DNA of 64,000 nucleotides from Allofustis seminis DSM 15817 (GTDB lineage: Bacteria > Bacillota > Bacilli > Lactobacillales > Carnobacteriaceae_A), in contig NZ_KB894079.1 of NCBI RefSeq assembly GCF_000374325.1, forward strand, positions 1 through 64,000, written 5' to 3'. The notes under the pieces are model-generated. The model did no database searches, was not told the DNA's origin, and saw only the letters and a list, made by a program, of their open reading frames with translations. Numbering within the stretch: position 1 is the first letter of the stretch; the number at the start of each line of letters is the position of its first letter. Below are positions 24,225 to 32,691 of the stretch, in pieces. Made by a program: the position numbers and the translations under genes.

Positions 24225-24428
24225 ATGGAAACAGGAACAGTTAAATGGTTTAACGCAGAAAAAGGATTCGGATTCATCGAACGTGAAGGCGCAGACGATG
24301 TATTCGTACATTTCTCAGCAATTGATGAAGAAGGTTACAAAACACTTGAAGAAGGTCAAGAAGTAACATTCGATATCGAAGAAGGCGACCGCGGACCACA
24401 AGCTGCAAACGTAAAAAAAGTTAACTAA
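24225..24428 (+). CDS. Cold-shock protein, CspA family
   Basis: 67-residue single-strand nucleic-acid-binding beta barrel that melts RNA structure. RNP1 KGFGFI and RNP2 VFVHF are intact; N-terminus [14 protein letters not shown] is canonical. The ATG at 24225 has AGGAGGAA 7-8 nt upstream; a longer in-frame start at 24192 adds residues not present in the family. It has its own promoter, long leader and terminator. Confidence 0.96.
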   Translation: METGTVKWFNAEKGFGFIEREGADDVFVHFSAIDEEGYKTLEEGQEVTFDIEEGDRGPQAANVKKVN

Positions 24429-24443
24429 TTTCATTAAAAACTT

Positions 24444-24478
24444 TACCGGAGAGAGCATATTCTCTCCGGTTTTTTGTT
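24444..24478 (+). terminator. Intrinsic terminator after the cold-shock gene
   Basis: Stem ACCGGAGAGA / TCTCTCCGGT and a T run. Confidence 0.93.
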
Positions 24479-24601
24479 TTATTCGACCTTTCGCTTAAAA
24501 ACTAGTGCAAAATGATCGAAAAAAAGTTATAATTAGTAAGCATGTACAATTATTTGAATTAAAAATCAAAATGATTAAATTGAAAGAAAGAAGGTACTGG
24601 T

Positions 24602-25609
24602 GTGTGCTTATTTAGTAAAAAAAGAATTGGCATTGATTTAGGAACGGCAAATACGAAAGTTTACGTTGATGGTGAAGGAATTGTTATTGGAGAACCTTCT
24701 GTTGTCGCTACGAACCTTAAGACAGGCGAAATAGTTGCTGTAGGTGGCGATGCACAAAAGATGATTGGTCGTACACCCGGAAGTATCGTGGCAAGTCGTC
24801 CAATGAAAAATGGTGTGATTGCTGATTTTGATACGACAAGTGCGATGCTTGAATATTTTATGAACAAATTAAGTGGACGCTTTTCAAAACCTTCTGTATT
24901 AATTTGCGTTCCAGGAAAAGGTACCGAAGTCGAAAAGCGTGCAGTAATCGATGCAGCTCGAATGGCGGGTGCTCGTGAAGCTTATTTGATTGAAGAACCT
25001 TTTGCGGCAGCGATTGGTGCTGATCTGCCTGTCAACGAACCTACTGGAAGTATGGTCATTGACTTAGGGGGCGGAACCACAGACGTAGCGGTGATCTCTT
25101 TAGGTGGAATTGTGGCAAGTCGAACCATTCATGCAGCGGGAGATGCTATGGACGAAGCGATCATTGCCTATATTCGTAATGAACATAATTTACTCATCGG
25201 CGAACGAACGGCTGAAAGCATCAAGATGGAATTAGGATCTGCTTGTCCAAAAGCAGCAGAAGAGCTTGGTAGCTCAGAAATACGCGGTCGTGACTTGCTA
25301 ACAGGGCTTCCAAAAACGATTGAAATTTCTGCTGTTGAGCTTTCAAAAGCGATCGCTGAAGTTGTCAATGATATTATTAATGCAGTAAAAGGTACACTAG
25401 AAGATACACCGCCCGAGATTGCGGCAGATGTGATCGACCGCGGAATCGTCTTAACAGGGGGCGGCGCTTTATTACGTAATTTAGACGATGTGATCTCAGA
25501 TGCTACGGATGTTCCCGTTTTTGTAGCAAATCAACCGCTAGATTGTGTCGCTTTAGGGACAGGTAAAGCGCTTGAGAATATGGAGCTTTTCCGTAAACAA
25601 CAATTGTAA
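24602..25609 (+). CDS. mreB: Rod-shape protein MreB (bacterial actin)
   Basis: 335-codon actin homologue that polymerises on the inner membrane face and directs the elongation machinery. Phosphate-1 motif [41 protein letters not shown], phosphate-2 [15 protein letters not shown] and the adenosine motif [12 protein letters not shown] are present. GTG start at 24602; AGAAGG lies about 6-7 nt before. The upstream TATAAT (24528-24533) is a likely -10. It heads the mreBCD-minCD cluster and points to a rod-shaped cell; coccoid Lactobacillales often lack mreB. Confidence 0.95.
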   Translation: MCLFSKKRIGIDLGTANTKVYVDGEGIVIGEPSVVATNLKTGEIVAVGGDAQKMIGRTPGSIVASRPMKNGVIADFDTTSAMLEYFMNKLSGRFSKPSVLICVPGKGTEVEKRAVIDAARMAGAREAYLIEEPFAAAIGADLPVNEPTGSMVIDLGGGTTDVAVISLGGIVASRTIHAAGDAMDEAIIAYIRNEHNLLIGERTAESIKMELGSACPKAAEELGSSEIRGRDLLTGLPKTIEISAVELSKAIAEVVNDIINAVKGTLEDTPPEIAADVIDRGIVLTGGGALLRNLDDVISDATDVPVFVANQPLDCVALGTGKALENMELFRKQQL

Positions 25610-25638
25610 TTTAAATTGAGTGATTGGAGTTTTATAGA

Positions 25639-26529
25639 ATGAAGAAATTCTTTAGTAATAAAAAGTTAATAGGGCTATTGATTACAGTAATTCTTTTTAT
25701 TACCGTCTTGTCCTTGTCATTTAATCGCATGGGCAATATTCCTTTTTTTCAAACTATAACGAATGATGTAACAGGAGTTTTCGGACGCTTATTTGAGGCG
25801 CCAATTCGTGCAGTTGATGGGCTTTTTAGCAAGGTAAACAATTTACAAGATACTTATATTGAAAATCAACGTCTAAAAAAAGAAATTGATCGAATTGGAG
25901 AAGTGCAGGCCGAAAACCAAGCCATTCGCCAAGAAAATGAGAAATTGAAAGAAGAATTGGAGCTTCAAGCCACACTAACAGAATATGAAAAAATTACCGC
26001 AACGGTCATTGCACGTAATCCAGATAAGTGGCTAGATATTGTGGTAATTGATCGAGGAAGTACTGATGGACTTAAAGTTGGGATGTCTGTTCTTGGAGGC
26101 AAGGGACTTATTGGACGCATAACAGAAGTTAATCCTACCAGTTCAAAAGTTATGTTGCTAACGCATGCAGAGCAACAAGCTGTTCAAACATCTGCTGAAG
26201 TTACGACAGAAGATGGTGAAACGATTTATGGCGTGATTACCCATTATGATCCACAGCGCAAACAACTCATTATGGACCGCATTACAAGTGATGCAACGAT
26301 TGAGGAGGGCACGAGCGTGGTGAGTAGTGGTCTAGGTGGCGTAGTGCCGCGTGGATTATTAATTGGCGAAGTTGCCGAAGTGTCAATGGATGAACATGGA
26401 CTGAGTCAACAAATTTATGTGACTCCTACAGAAGATTTTGATCAGATACGTTTCGTGACAGTGATTAGCCGCAATGCACGAACTGTCAATGAGAATGAGT
26501 TCAGTAAAGAAGAGGAGCCGAATGAATAA
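25639..26529 (+). CDS. mreC: Rod-shape-determining protein MreC
   Basis: Membrane-anchored scaffold of the elongasome (296 residues). One N-terminal helix (about 8-28; LIGLLITVILFITVLSLSF), a coiled coil (about 70-115, ENQRLKKEIDRIGEVQAENQ), then the beta-barrel domain with ARNPDKWLDIVVIDRGSTDG and GGKGLIGRITEV. The ATG at 25639 has TTGGAG 9 nt upstream; an in-frame TTG at 25624 is part of that site. The stop shares one base with mreD. Confidence 0.94.
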   Translation: MKKFFSNKKLIGLLITVILFITVLSLSFNRMGNIPFFQTITNDVTGVFGRLFEAPIRAVDGLFSKVNNLQDTYIENQRLKKEIDRIGEVQAENQAIRQENEKLKEELELQATLTEYEKITATVIARNPDKWLDIVVIDRGSTDGLKVGMSVLGGKGLIGRITEVNPTSSKVMLLTHAEQQAVQTSAEVTTEDGETIYGVITHYDPQRKQLIMDRITSDATIEEGTSVVSSGLGGVVPRGLLIGEVAEVSMDEHGLSQQIYVTPTEDFDQIRFVTVISRNARTVNENEFSKEEEPNE

Positions 26530-27059
26530 TGGCACAATGGAAAAAGGTTATTTTGTCCGTCTTTCTTATCGCACTCGCTCTTTTTATTGATGGTAGCGTT
26601 GTATTAAATGCTCCACAACTTTTAAATACGCGACTGGGACAAATTGTCCCCCACTTAACGACTATAATGCTCATTACATTGAGCTATTATTTTGACGAGA
26701 CATATATGCAATTATTCGCTTTAGTCGTTGGCTTTATTAAAGATTCATACTATGTTGGTTTTTTAGGAATTTACATGGTAGGATTCTTTGCGATGATTTA
26801 TATTATTCGTCAAGTTCAAAGCTTCTTTAATGAGCAATTTATTGTCTATGTATTACTTGGCATTTTAGGAATTTTCTTAATTGAGAATTTTGCATATTTT
26901 ATTTATAACATGCTTTCCATTACACAAATGGACTGGGCAACATTTTATATCAAACGTCTAGGCATCACATTATTTGTAAATAGCGCCTTGACAGTTATCG
27001 TTACATTTCTGATTGATAAATTATTCTTACATTTAAAAGCAACCGAATTTAAATTATAA
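26529..27059 (+). CDS. mreD: Rod-shape-determining membrane protein MreD
   Basis: 176-residue integral membrane protein with about five helices. The sequence is variable as in the family, but it contains the typical F-I-K-D-S stretch (GFIKDSYYVGFLGIYMVGF). Its start overlaps the mreC stop by one base and it precedes minC by 13 nt. Works with MreC in peptidoglycan elongation. Confidence 0.92.
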   Translation: MAQWKKVILSVFLIALALFIDGSVVLNAPQLLNTRLGQIVPHLTTIMLITLSYYFDETYMQLFALVVGFIKDSYYVGFLGIYMVGFFAMIYIIRQVQSFFNEQFIVYVLLGILGIFLIENFAYFIYNMLSITQMDWATFYIKRLGITLFVNSALTVIVTFLIDKLFLHLKATEFKL

Positions 27060-27072
27060 GTAGGTGGATGAA

Positions 27073-27771
27073 TTGCAAAAAGCTGTTACATTGAAAGGCA
27101 CAAATGATGGTTGGCGATTAATAGTAAATGATCAGTCAAGCTATCAGGAAATTGATGAAGCGTTAGCATCATTGATAGAAAATATCCATGAAGAATCTTC
27201 TCAAAAATCAGATTACTTACTTAGAATTTCAACGGGTAATCGTCTGATTGATGAAAAACAATTAGCAAAAATGAAAAAAACAATTGAAAATGAAACGAAA
27301 TTTCAAATTGAACGTGTAGAGAGCAACGTCCTGCCGAAAGATGTCGCACAAGATTTTGCGAATCAATCTGGTATGGAATTTGTTGTTCGTAACGTCCGTA
27401 ATGGGCAAATCTTAGAATCTGAAAAAGACTTGTTGCTCGTTGGGAAAGTCTTCCCAGGAGGAGTTGTTCGTTCTGCTGGTCACATTATTGTCATTGGCGA
27501 AATGAATGGAACAATTCAAGCGGGTTTCAGAGGAAATGAAGAAGCGGTGATTATTAATAACTTTATGTGTGATGCACAAGTTAGAATCGCAGATCATGTT
27601 GAAGTCATCGAAGGCGACAAAGAATCTGATGAAATAAAAGATTATGGCGTATTACTTGTAAATGATATGTATGTCATGGAAAAAATTTCGCCGCGTCTTT
27701 TAAAAGAGCGCCGACCAGATATCACGAAAGAAACAGGGGGATTGGAAGAATGGCTCGAACGATTGTCGTAA
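27073..27771 (+). CDS. minC: Septum-site-determining protein MinC
   Basis: FtsZ assembly inhibitor (232 residues). N-terminal domain about 1-105; the C-terminal beta-helix has LVGKVFPGGVVRSAGHIIVI and GEMNGTIQAGFRGNE, which binds MinD. The TTG at 27073 has AGGTGG 5 nt before it and was preferred to an in-frame GTG at 27064 that lies inside that site. It overlaps minD by 22 nt, so their translation is coupled. Confidence 0.92.
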   Translation: MQKAVTLKGTNDGWRLIVNDQSSYQEIDEALASLIENIHEESSQKSDYLLRISTGNRLIDEKQLAKMKKTIENETKFQIERVESNVLPKDVAQDFANQSGMEFVVRNVRNGQILESEKDLLLVGKVFPGGVVRSAGHIIVIGEMNGTIQAGFRGNEEAVIINNFMCDAQVRIADHVEVIEGDKESDEIKDYGVLLVNDMYVMEKISPRLLKERRPDITKETGGLEEWLERLS

Positions 27772-28553
27772 CATCAGGTAAAGGAGGCGTTGGTAAAACA
27801 ACGACTTCTGCAAATATTGGGACAGCACTTGCTCTTCAAGATAAAAAAGTCTGCTTAATGGATATGGATATCGGTTTACGAAATCTAGATGTTATTTTAG
27901 GATTGGAAAATCGTATCATTTACGACATTGTAGATGTAGCAGAAGGACGGGTCAAATTACATCAAGCGTTAATTAAAGACAAACGCTTTAATGATCATCT
28001 CTTTTTAATTCCAGCAGCACAACATGCAGACAAAGATGCAGTGAGTGAAGAGCAGATGCTTGAAATTGTGAAAGAATTAGATCCTCTTTTTGACTTCATT
28101 ATCATTGATTGTCCCGCAGGAATTGAGCAAGGATTTAAAAATGCAGTTGTAGCAGCAGATGAAGCTATTATAGTAACGACACCCGAAAATTCTGCTATTC
28201 GCGATGCGGACCGTATTGTGGGCTTGCTTGAGCAAAATGAATTAGCTGCACCACAATTGATCATTAATCGTGTAAAACCACAAATGATGCTCAATGGGGA
28301 TATTATGGATGTAGAAGAGATTACACAACATCTAGGAATTCCTTTGTTAGGAATTGTCTTTGACGATGAAGAAGTTACCTTACAATCAAATGCAGGAGTG
28401 CCAGTAGTGATGAATCCTGATCTACCTTCAGCAAAAGGTTATCGTAATATTGCTAGACGTATTTTAGGGGATGCGGTGCCGCTGATGTCATTAGACCAGC
28501 AAGAGCAACCTTCACTGTGGCAAAAAATAAAAAGAATTTTTACAATGCAATAA
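27750..28553 (+). CDS. minD: Septum-site-determining ATPase MinD
   Basis: Deviant-Walker ATPase (267 residues) that recruits MinC to the membrane. Walker A is SGKGGVGKTTTSANIG; the others are MDMDIGLRNLDVILGLENR and IIDCPAGIEQGF. The C-terminal amphipathic helix LWQKIKRIFTM is the membrane-targeting sequence. No minE follows; placement of the division site presumably uses DivIVA, as in other Firmicutes. Confidence 0.96.
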   Translation: MARTIVVTSGKGGVGKTTTSANIGTALALQDKKVCLMDMDIGLRNLDVILGLENRIIYDIVDVAEGRVKLHQALIKDKRFNDHLFLIPAAQHADKDAVSEEQMLEIVKELDPLFDFIIIDCPAGIEQGFKNAVVAADEAIIVTTPENSAIRDADRIVGLLEQNELAAPQLIINRVKPQMMLNGDIMDVEEITQHLGIPLLGIVFDDEEVTLQSNAGVPVVMNPDLPSAKGYRNIARRILGDAVPLMSLDQQEQPSLWQKIKRIFTMQ

Positions 28554-28558
28554 AGCAA

Positions 28559-28592
28559 TCAAGGAGAATATAAATTCTCCTTTTTATTTTTG
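28559..28592 (+). terminator. Terminator of the mre-min cluster
   Basis: AAGGAGAAT / ATTCTCCTT stem with a short loop and a T-rich run. Confidence 0.88.
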
Positions 28593-28655
28593 TCTGAAGG
28601 GATTTAATGGTAAAATAAGTTCATAATTAAATAAATTGTTAAAGGAGTGAATGAT

Positions 28656-29204
28656 ATGGAAGTCATAGGAATACTCATTATTATTGTTGCCGCTATTGCG
28701 CTATGGGGCGTTCGAATTTACAATGAATTGGTTGGTATTCGTGAAAATGTTTTTAATGCAAAAAGTCAGATTGCAGTACAAATTGAATCGCGATGGGATG
28801 CATTGAAAAGTATCATTGATGCAACGAAACAATATTCGCGTCATGAAGCTGAAACATTAGAAAAAGTTACAGCGCAAAGAACAAGTGTTAGCCAAGCATC
28901 GTCCGTTGAAGCAATGGAAAAAAGTGAAGAACAATTTGCAGGTGTATTAAGTCGATTAATTGCTGTAGCAGAAGCATATCCTGAATTAAAAGCAAGTGAA
29001 CTTTATCAAAATGCGATGCGAAGCGTGGAAGAATTTGAAAATAAAGTACGTCAGTCACGTATGATTTATAATGACAGCGTGACAAAATTAAATCGCGCAG
29101 TTCAAGAGTTCCCATCTTCAGTTATTGCAGGTATGTTCAATTTTACTAAGGAACCTTACTTTGAAGAAACTGAAGAAAAACGCGAAATGCCAAGCTGGGA
29201 ATAA
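28656..29204 (+). CDS. LemA family protein
   Basis: 182-residue membrane protein: one N-terminal helix (VIGILIIIVAAIALWGVRIY) and a long helical bundle outside (NELVGIRENVFNAKSQI, then ESRWDALKSI). The function of LemA proteins is not firmly known. The ATG at 28656 has AAGGAG 8 nt upstream. It is followed after a few bases by a DUF2207 membrane protein, a pairing seen in many Firmicutes, so the two probably act together at the envelope. Confidence 0.9.
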   Translation: MEVIGILIIIVAAIALWGVRIYNELVGIRENVFNAKSQIAVQIESRWDALKSIIDATKQYSRHEAETLEKVTAQRTSVSQASSVEAMEKSEEQFAGVLSRLIAVAEAYPELKASELYQNAMRSVEEFENKVRQSRMIYNDSVTKLNRAVQEFPSSVIAGMFNFTKEPYFEETEEKREMPSWE

Positions 29205-29223
29205 ATAGATGGACAGTGATTGT

Positions 29224-30951
29224 ATGAATAAGATTTTGAAAAATATTTTTGCTCCACTAATTTTCGTAGCTTTACTCTTTTTAGGTGCTGGGTCTCAATC
29301 TGTCATTGCTTCAGAAAATATCATTCATTCCATTAATATGGAGGTTATGCTGAATGAAGATGGTTCAGCAACGATTAAGGCCCTTTGGGATATGTCGCAA
29401 TATGAAGGCACTGAAATTTATATTCCGATGGGAAGCAATAAAGTTTCACAAGTGATTGATTTTACTGTAAGCGAAGAGGGAAAAGTTTACGAAAACTTAG
29501 GCAATGATTGGGACACTGATGGCTCATTAGAAGAAAAAAGATTTAAAAATGGTATCAATGAATCAAGTGATCAGCAAGAATTGTGCTGGGGAATTGGCTC
29601 ATATGGGAAGCATCTTTATCAATTAGAATATACTATCACCAATTTTGTGCGAAAAACATCAGATGGCAAATATATGATATTCTGGAAATTTTTTAATGAT
29701 TCGATGAATATTCCAATCGACAAAATGACAGTTCATATAAACGCTTTTTCAAAGATGCCAGCAGCTGATCTGCGTGTTTGGGGATTCGGTTTTGAAGGGG
29801 AGACGGAAATCTTAGATGAAGGTACTATTTTTGCACAAAGTCATGGTAAAATAAACTATTTTACAGTGCTATCCATTCTTCCTGATGGATTATTTCAAAC
29901 TGAAGTAGAAATGGATGAATCTTCTGAAGATATTATCGATAAAGCAAAAGATGGTTCTGATTATGCAGAAGTTGATGGAGATGGCTTTAGTTTGTCCGAC
30001 TTGTTAGCATTTTTGGCAATAATTCCTCCATTCATTGCTGTTGCTACGGCTATTGCCACCATAATTTCATCAGGTAATACGTCGCACTCATATCGTAGTG
30101 AGCTAAGAATTAAAGATTATGACGGTCAATATTGGCGTGATGTTCCATTAGAAGGTGATATTCATATTGCAATATTACCACTTGATGGTCTGCATTTTGG
30201 TGATGAAGATTCAATTATGACAGCTTACTTCTTGAAATGGATCAAAGAAGGTTATTTAGTAGTCGTTGATGATAAAAAAGTGCGTGGATTCTTTAATAAA
30301 AAATCTAAAAAGAACAAAAAAGCACTCCAAATAGATGCTGATAAATTTCATAAAGAAAATAAAATGGCAAGCGATATTGAGCTGGACCTTTTCAGTATGA
30401 TAGAAGAAGCGAGTGTCGATGGAATATTGGAAGCAAAAGAATTTACGGAGTGGGCGACAGATGAGTACGACCGCCTTGAAGAATGGCAGGATGACATTTA
30501 TGCTAGTTCTGAGAGTGTGTTATGTGAAGAAGGTTATTATCGCTATAACAAAAAACGCTCATGGCTTAAGTTGAATCAGTTAGAACCTACAAGTAAAGGC
30601 AAACTCTTAGAAGAAAATATCATTAAATTCCGCAACTATTTATTAGACTTCTCATTATTGAATGAACGAGGAGCTATTAATGTTCATTTATGGGATGATT
30701 TGCTTATTTGGGCAGCGATGCTTGGAATTGCTGATGAGGTATATGAAGAATTTAGCAAGCTTTATCCAGAATATATCGTTCAAACAAATATGACACCAGA
30801 AGCAATTTATTGGTCGCATTATTATCCTTCCCATGCTATTAGCGCTGCATCGAACGCTTCGGCATCCAGCTCCAGTGGCTACGGAGGAAGTACCAGCTTT
30901 ACTGGTGGTGGCAGTAGCTTTGGTGGCGGCAGCGGCGGCGGATTTAGATAA
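29224..30951 (+). CDS. DUF2207 membrane protein with Gly/Ser-rich tail
   Basis: About 575 residues. Signal peptide or anchor at the start (FAPLIFVALLFLGAGSQSVIA), an extracellular beta-rich DUF2207 domain (about 35-245), a membrane segment (LAFLAIIPPFIAVATAIATII), then a cytoplasmic-type region with charged helices, and a C-terminal tail of Gly/Ser repeats ending GGGSGGGFR. Function unknown; pairing with LemA is recurrent. The start is uncertain: an ATG at 29209 and one at 29224 both lack a strong ribosome site; the later one gives a better signal peptide. Confidence 0.82.
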   Translation: MNKILKNIFAPLIFVALLFLGAGSQSVIASENIIHSINMEVMLNEDGSATIKALWDMSQYEGTEIYIPMGSNKVSQVIDFTVSEEGKVYENLGNDWDTDGSLEEKRFKNGINESSDQQELCWGIGSYGKHLYQLEYTITNFVRKTSDGKYMIFWKFFNDSMNIPIDKMTVHINAFSKMPAADLRVWGFGFEGETEILDEGTIFAQSHGKINYFTVLSILPDGLFQTEVEMDESSEDIIDKAKDGSDYAEVDGDGFSLSDLLAFLAIIPPFIAVATAIATIISSGNTSHSYRSELRIKDYDGQYWRDVPLEGDIHIAILPLDGLHFGDEDSIMTAYFLKWIKEGYLVVVDDKKVRGFFNKKSKKNKKALQIDADKFHKENKMASDIELDLFSMIEEASVDGILEAKEFTEWATDEYDRLEEWQDDIYASSESVLCEEGYYRYNKKRSWLKLNQLEPTSKGKLLEENIIKFRNYLLDFSLLNERGAINVHLWDDLLIWAAMLGIADEVYEEFSKLYPEYIVQTNMTPEAIYWSHYYPSHAISAASNASASSSSGYGGSTSFTGGGSSFGGGSGGGFR

Positions 30952-30963
30952 TATAATGTAATG

Positions 30964-31003
30964 TAGCACTGGGACAGTTTGAAATTGACCCAGTGCTTTT
31001 TTA
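30964..31003 (+). terminator. Intrinsic terminator after the DUF2207 gene
   Basis: GCACTGGG / CCCAGTGC stem (30966-30973 and 30989-30996) and six T residues. Confidence 0.88.
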
Positions 31004-31011
31004 TGATGATA

Positions 31012-31041
31012 TTGGAAAAATGAGCAAAAATAGGGTAAAAT
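31012..31041 (+). promoter_or_regulatory. Promoter of the M20 peptidase gene
   Basis: TTGGAA (31012-31017), 18-nt spacer, TAAAAT (31036-31041), about 34 nt before the ATG. Confidence 0.6.
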
Positions 31042-31074
31042 TTCACTGGATAATAAAGAAAGAGGGCTTTTATA

Positions 31075-32178
31075 ATGGATGATTTTAGAAAGTTACGTCA
31101 TGAACTTCGTGCTCATCCAGAGATTTCAGAGCATGAACAAAATACACGAAAAAGATTGATGAGCTTTTTGAATAAACGGTTAGAGAATACAGAAATCATT
31201 GATTGTGGTCGCTATTTTTATGCTGTGAAAAGAGAAGAAGATGCTACAGAAACCATTGCATTTCGAGCAGATCATGATGCAATTTTGAATGAAGAAGGAC
31301 AACCTTTTCATGGTTGTGGACATGATGGGCACTCGACAATGCTGGCAGGAGCGGCAGTTACGTTAGATAAGAAAACAATCGGCAAAAATATTGTTTATAT
31401 TTTTCAACATGCTGAAGAAAATGGTGTAGGTGCCAAAGAATGTGTTGAAATTTTAGAAAAAGAACATGTTGATCGCGTGTATGGCCTTCATAATTGGCCT
31501 GGGTTTTCAATAGGGGAATGTGTAACAAGAAAAGGAACATTCTATTGTGCATCAAGAGGATTGACCATTCGCCTTAAGGGGAAACAATCTCACGCATCCA
31601 TGCCTGAAGAAGGACTAAATCCTGTCTACACCTTTGCTAAAATTTGTAAAATATTGGAACCTTTAGCTCAATTTAAAGGATTTGTCCCAACGCCATTTTT
31701 AAATGAAGTGTTTTCTGGACTTGTATTATGTACAGTCGTTCATTTGAATGTGGGCGAAGCCGATGCATTTGGCGTGAATCCAGGAGTAGGTGAGCTATCT
31801 TTAACAATTCGTGCTGAAAAATTAGAAGATTTGGATCGCTTACAAGAGATGATCTTACATCTTATCAAAGAAGAAGCGACTGGAATGGCAATGACATATG
31901 CAATTCATGATGATTTTCCAGATACTACTAACCCAGAATATCTAGTAGAAACCCTACGTGAAAAAATGGCAAATCAAGGCATAACATTAAAAGAGTTGTC
32001 AGACCCAATTCGTTCCAGTGAAGATTTTGGTTGGTACCTCAAACATCGTCCGGGTTGTTTTTTTATTTTGGGTGCTGGAGAAGAACATGTGCCTGTCCAT
32101 CATCCTGATTATGAATTCCCAGATGCACTTATTGAGCTAGGAATAAAATTTTGGACTTGGCTGGCATTTAATGGCTAA
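31075..32178 (+). CDS. M20-family metallo-amidohydrolase
   Basis: 367-residue enzyme of the M20D group (N-acyl-amino-acid or hippurate-type hydrolases, IAA-amino-acid hydrolases). Metal-binding motifs GCGHDGHSTMLAGA and FQHAEENGVGAKE, the start RHELRAHPEISEHEQNTR, YGLHNWPGFSIG and the dimerisation domain with KGKQSHASMPEEGLNP are all seen. Likely cytosolic, as no signal peptide is present. It is transcribed alone. The precise acyl-amino acid or peptide substrate is not predictable. Confidence 0.9.
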   Translation: MDDFRKLRHELRAHPEISEHEQNTRKRLMSFLNKRLENTEIIDCGRYFYAVKREEDATETIAFRADHDAILNEEGQPFHGCGHDGHSTMLAGAAVTLDKKTIGKNIVYIFQHAEENGVGAKECVEILEKEHVDRVYGLHNWPGFSIGECVTRKGTFYCASRGLTIRLKGKQSHASMPEEGLNPVYTFAKICKILEPLAQFKGFVPTPFLNEVFSGLVLCTVVHLNVGEADAFGVNPGVGELSLTIRAEKLEDLDRLQEMILHLIKEEATGMAMTYAIHDDFPDTTNPEYLVETLREKMANQGITLKELSDPIRSSEDFGWYLKHRPGCFFILGAGEEHVPVHHPDYEFPDALIELGIKFWTWLAFNG

Positions 32179-32295
32179 GCGAAATCGCTAGCATTATGGT
32201 CGAACATTGTTTTATTTAATCTTTTTGTGTATTATAAAAGATAGCAATTTTTTAAATGTTATTAAATGAAAGAATCAACTGAAAGGAGCAGCAAA

Positions 32296-32658
32296 ATGTC
32301 CGTAAAAATTAATAACTCATATGGAACAGTTGAGATTACTAGTGATGTTATTGCAACGGTAGTGGGTGGCGCTGCAACAGAAGTTTTTGGAATTGTTGGG
32401 ATGGCGAGTCGTCATCAAGTGCGCGATGGCATTAGTGAAATTTTAAATAGAGAAAATTATTCACGCGGTGTTATTGTCCGCCAAGAAAATGATGAGGTTA
32501 TTATTGATGTATATATTATTACACAATATGGAATTAAGATTTCAGAAGTGTCGAAAAATGTACAAGAACGGGTAAGCTATCAGCTCAAATCCACGTTTAA
32601 TCTAGAGCCTAAATCAGTGAATGTTTTTGTGCAAAGTGTACGAGTTCCCGCTGAATAA
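32296..32658 (+). CDS. yloU: Asp23/Gls24 family protein, YloU-like
   Basis: 120-residue Asp23-family protein of unclear function, often envelope-stress related. Motifs GTVEITSDVIATVVGGAATEV and GIVGMASR. The ATG at 32296 has AAAGGAG 8-9 nt upstream; upstream in-frame starts are ruled out by this. It stands directly before fakA, the conserved yloU-yloV order. Confidence 0.9.
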   Translation: MSVKINNSYGTVEITSDVIATVVGGAATEVFGIVGMASRHQVRDGISEILNRENYSRGVIVRQENDEVIIDVYIITQYGIKISEVSKNVQERVSYQLKSTFNLEPKSVNVFVQSVRVPAE

Positions 32659-32691
32659 GGCGTGACTTGTGATGAATGAGGAGTTGACAAA

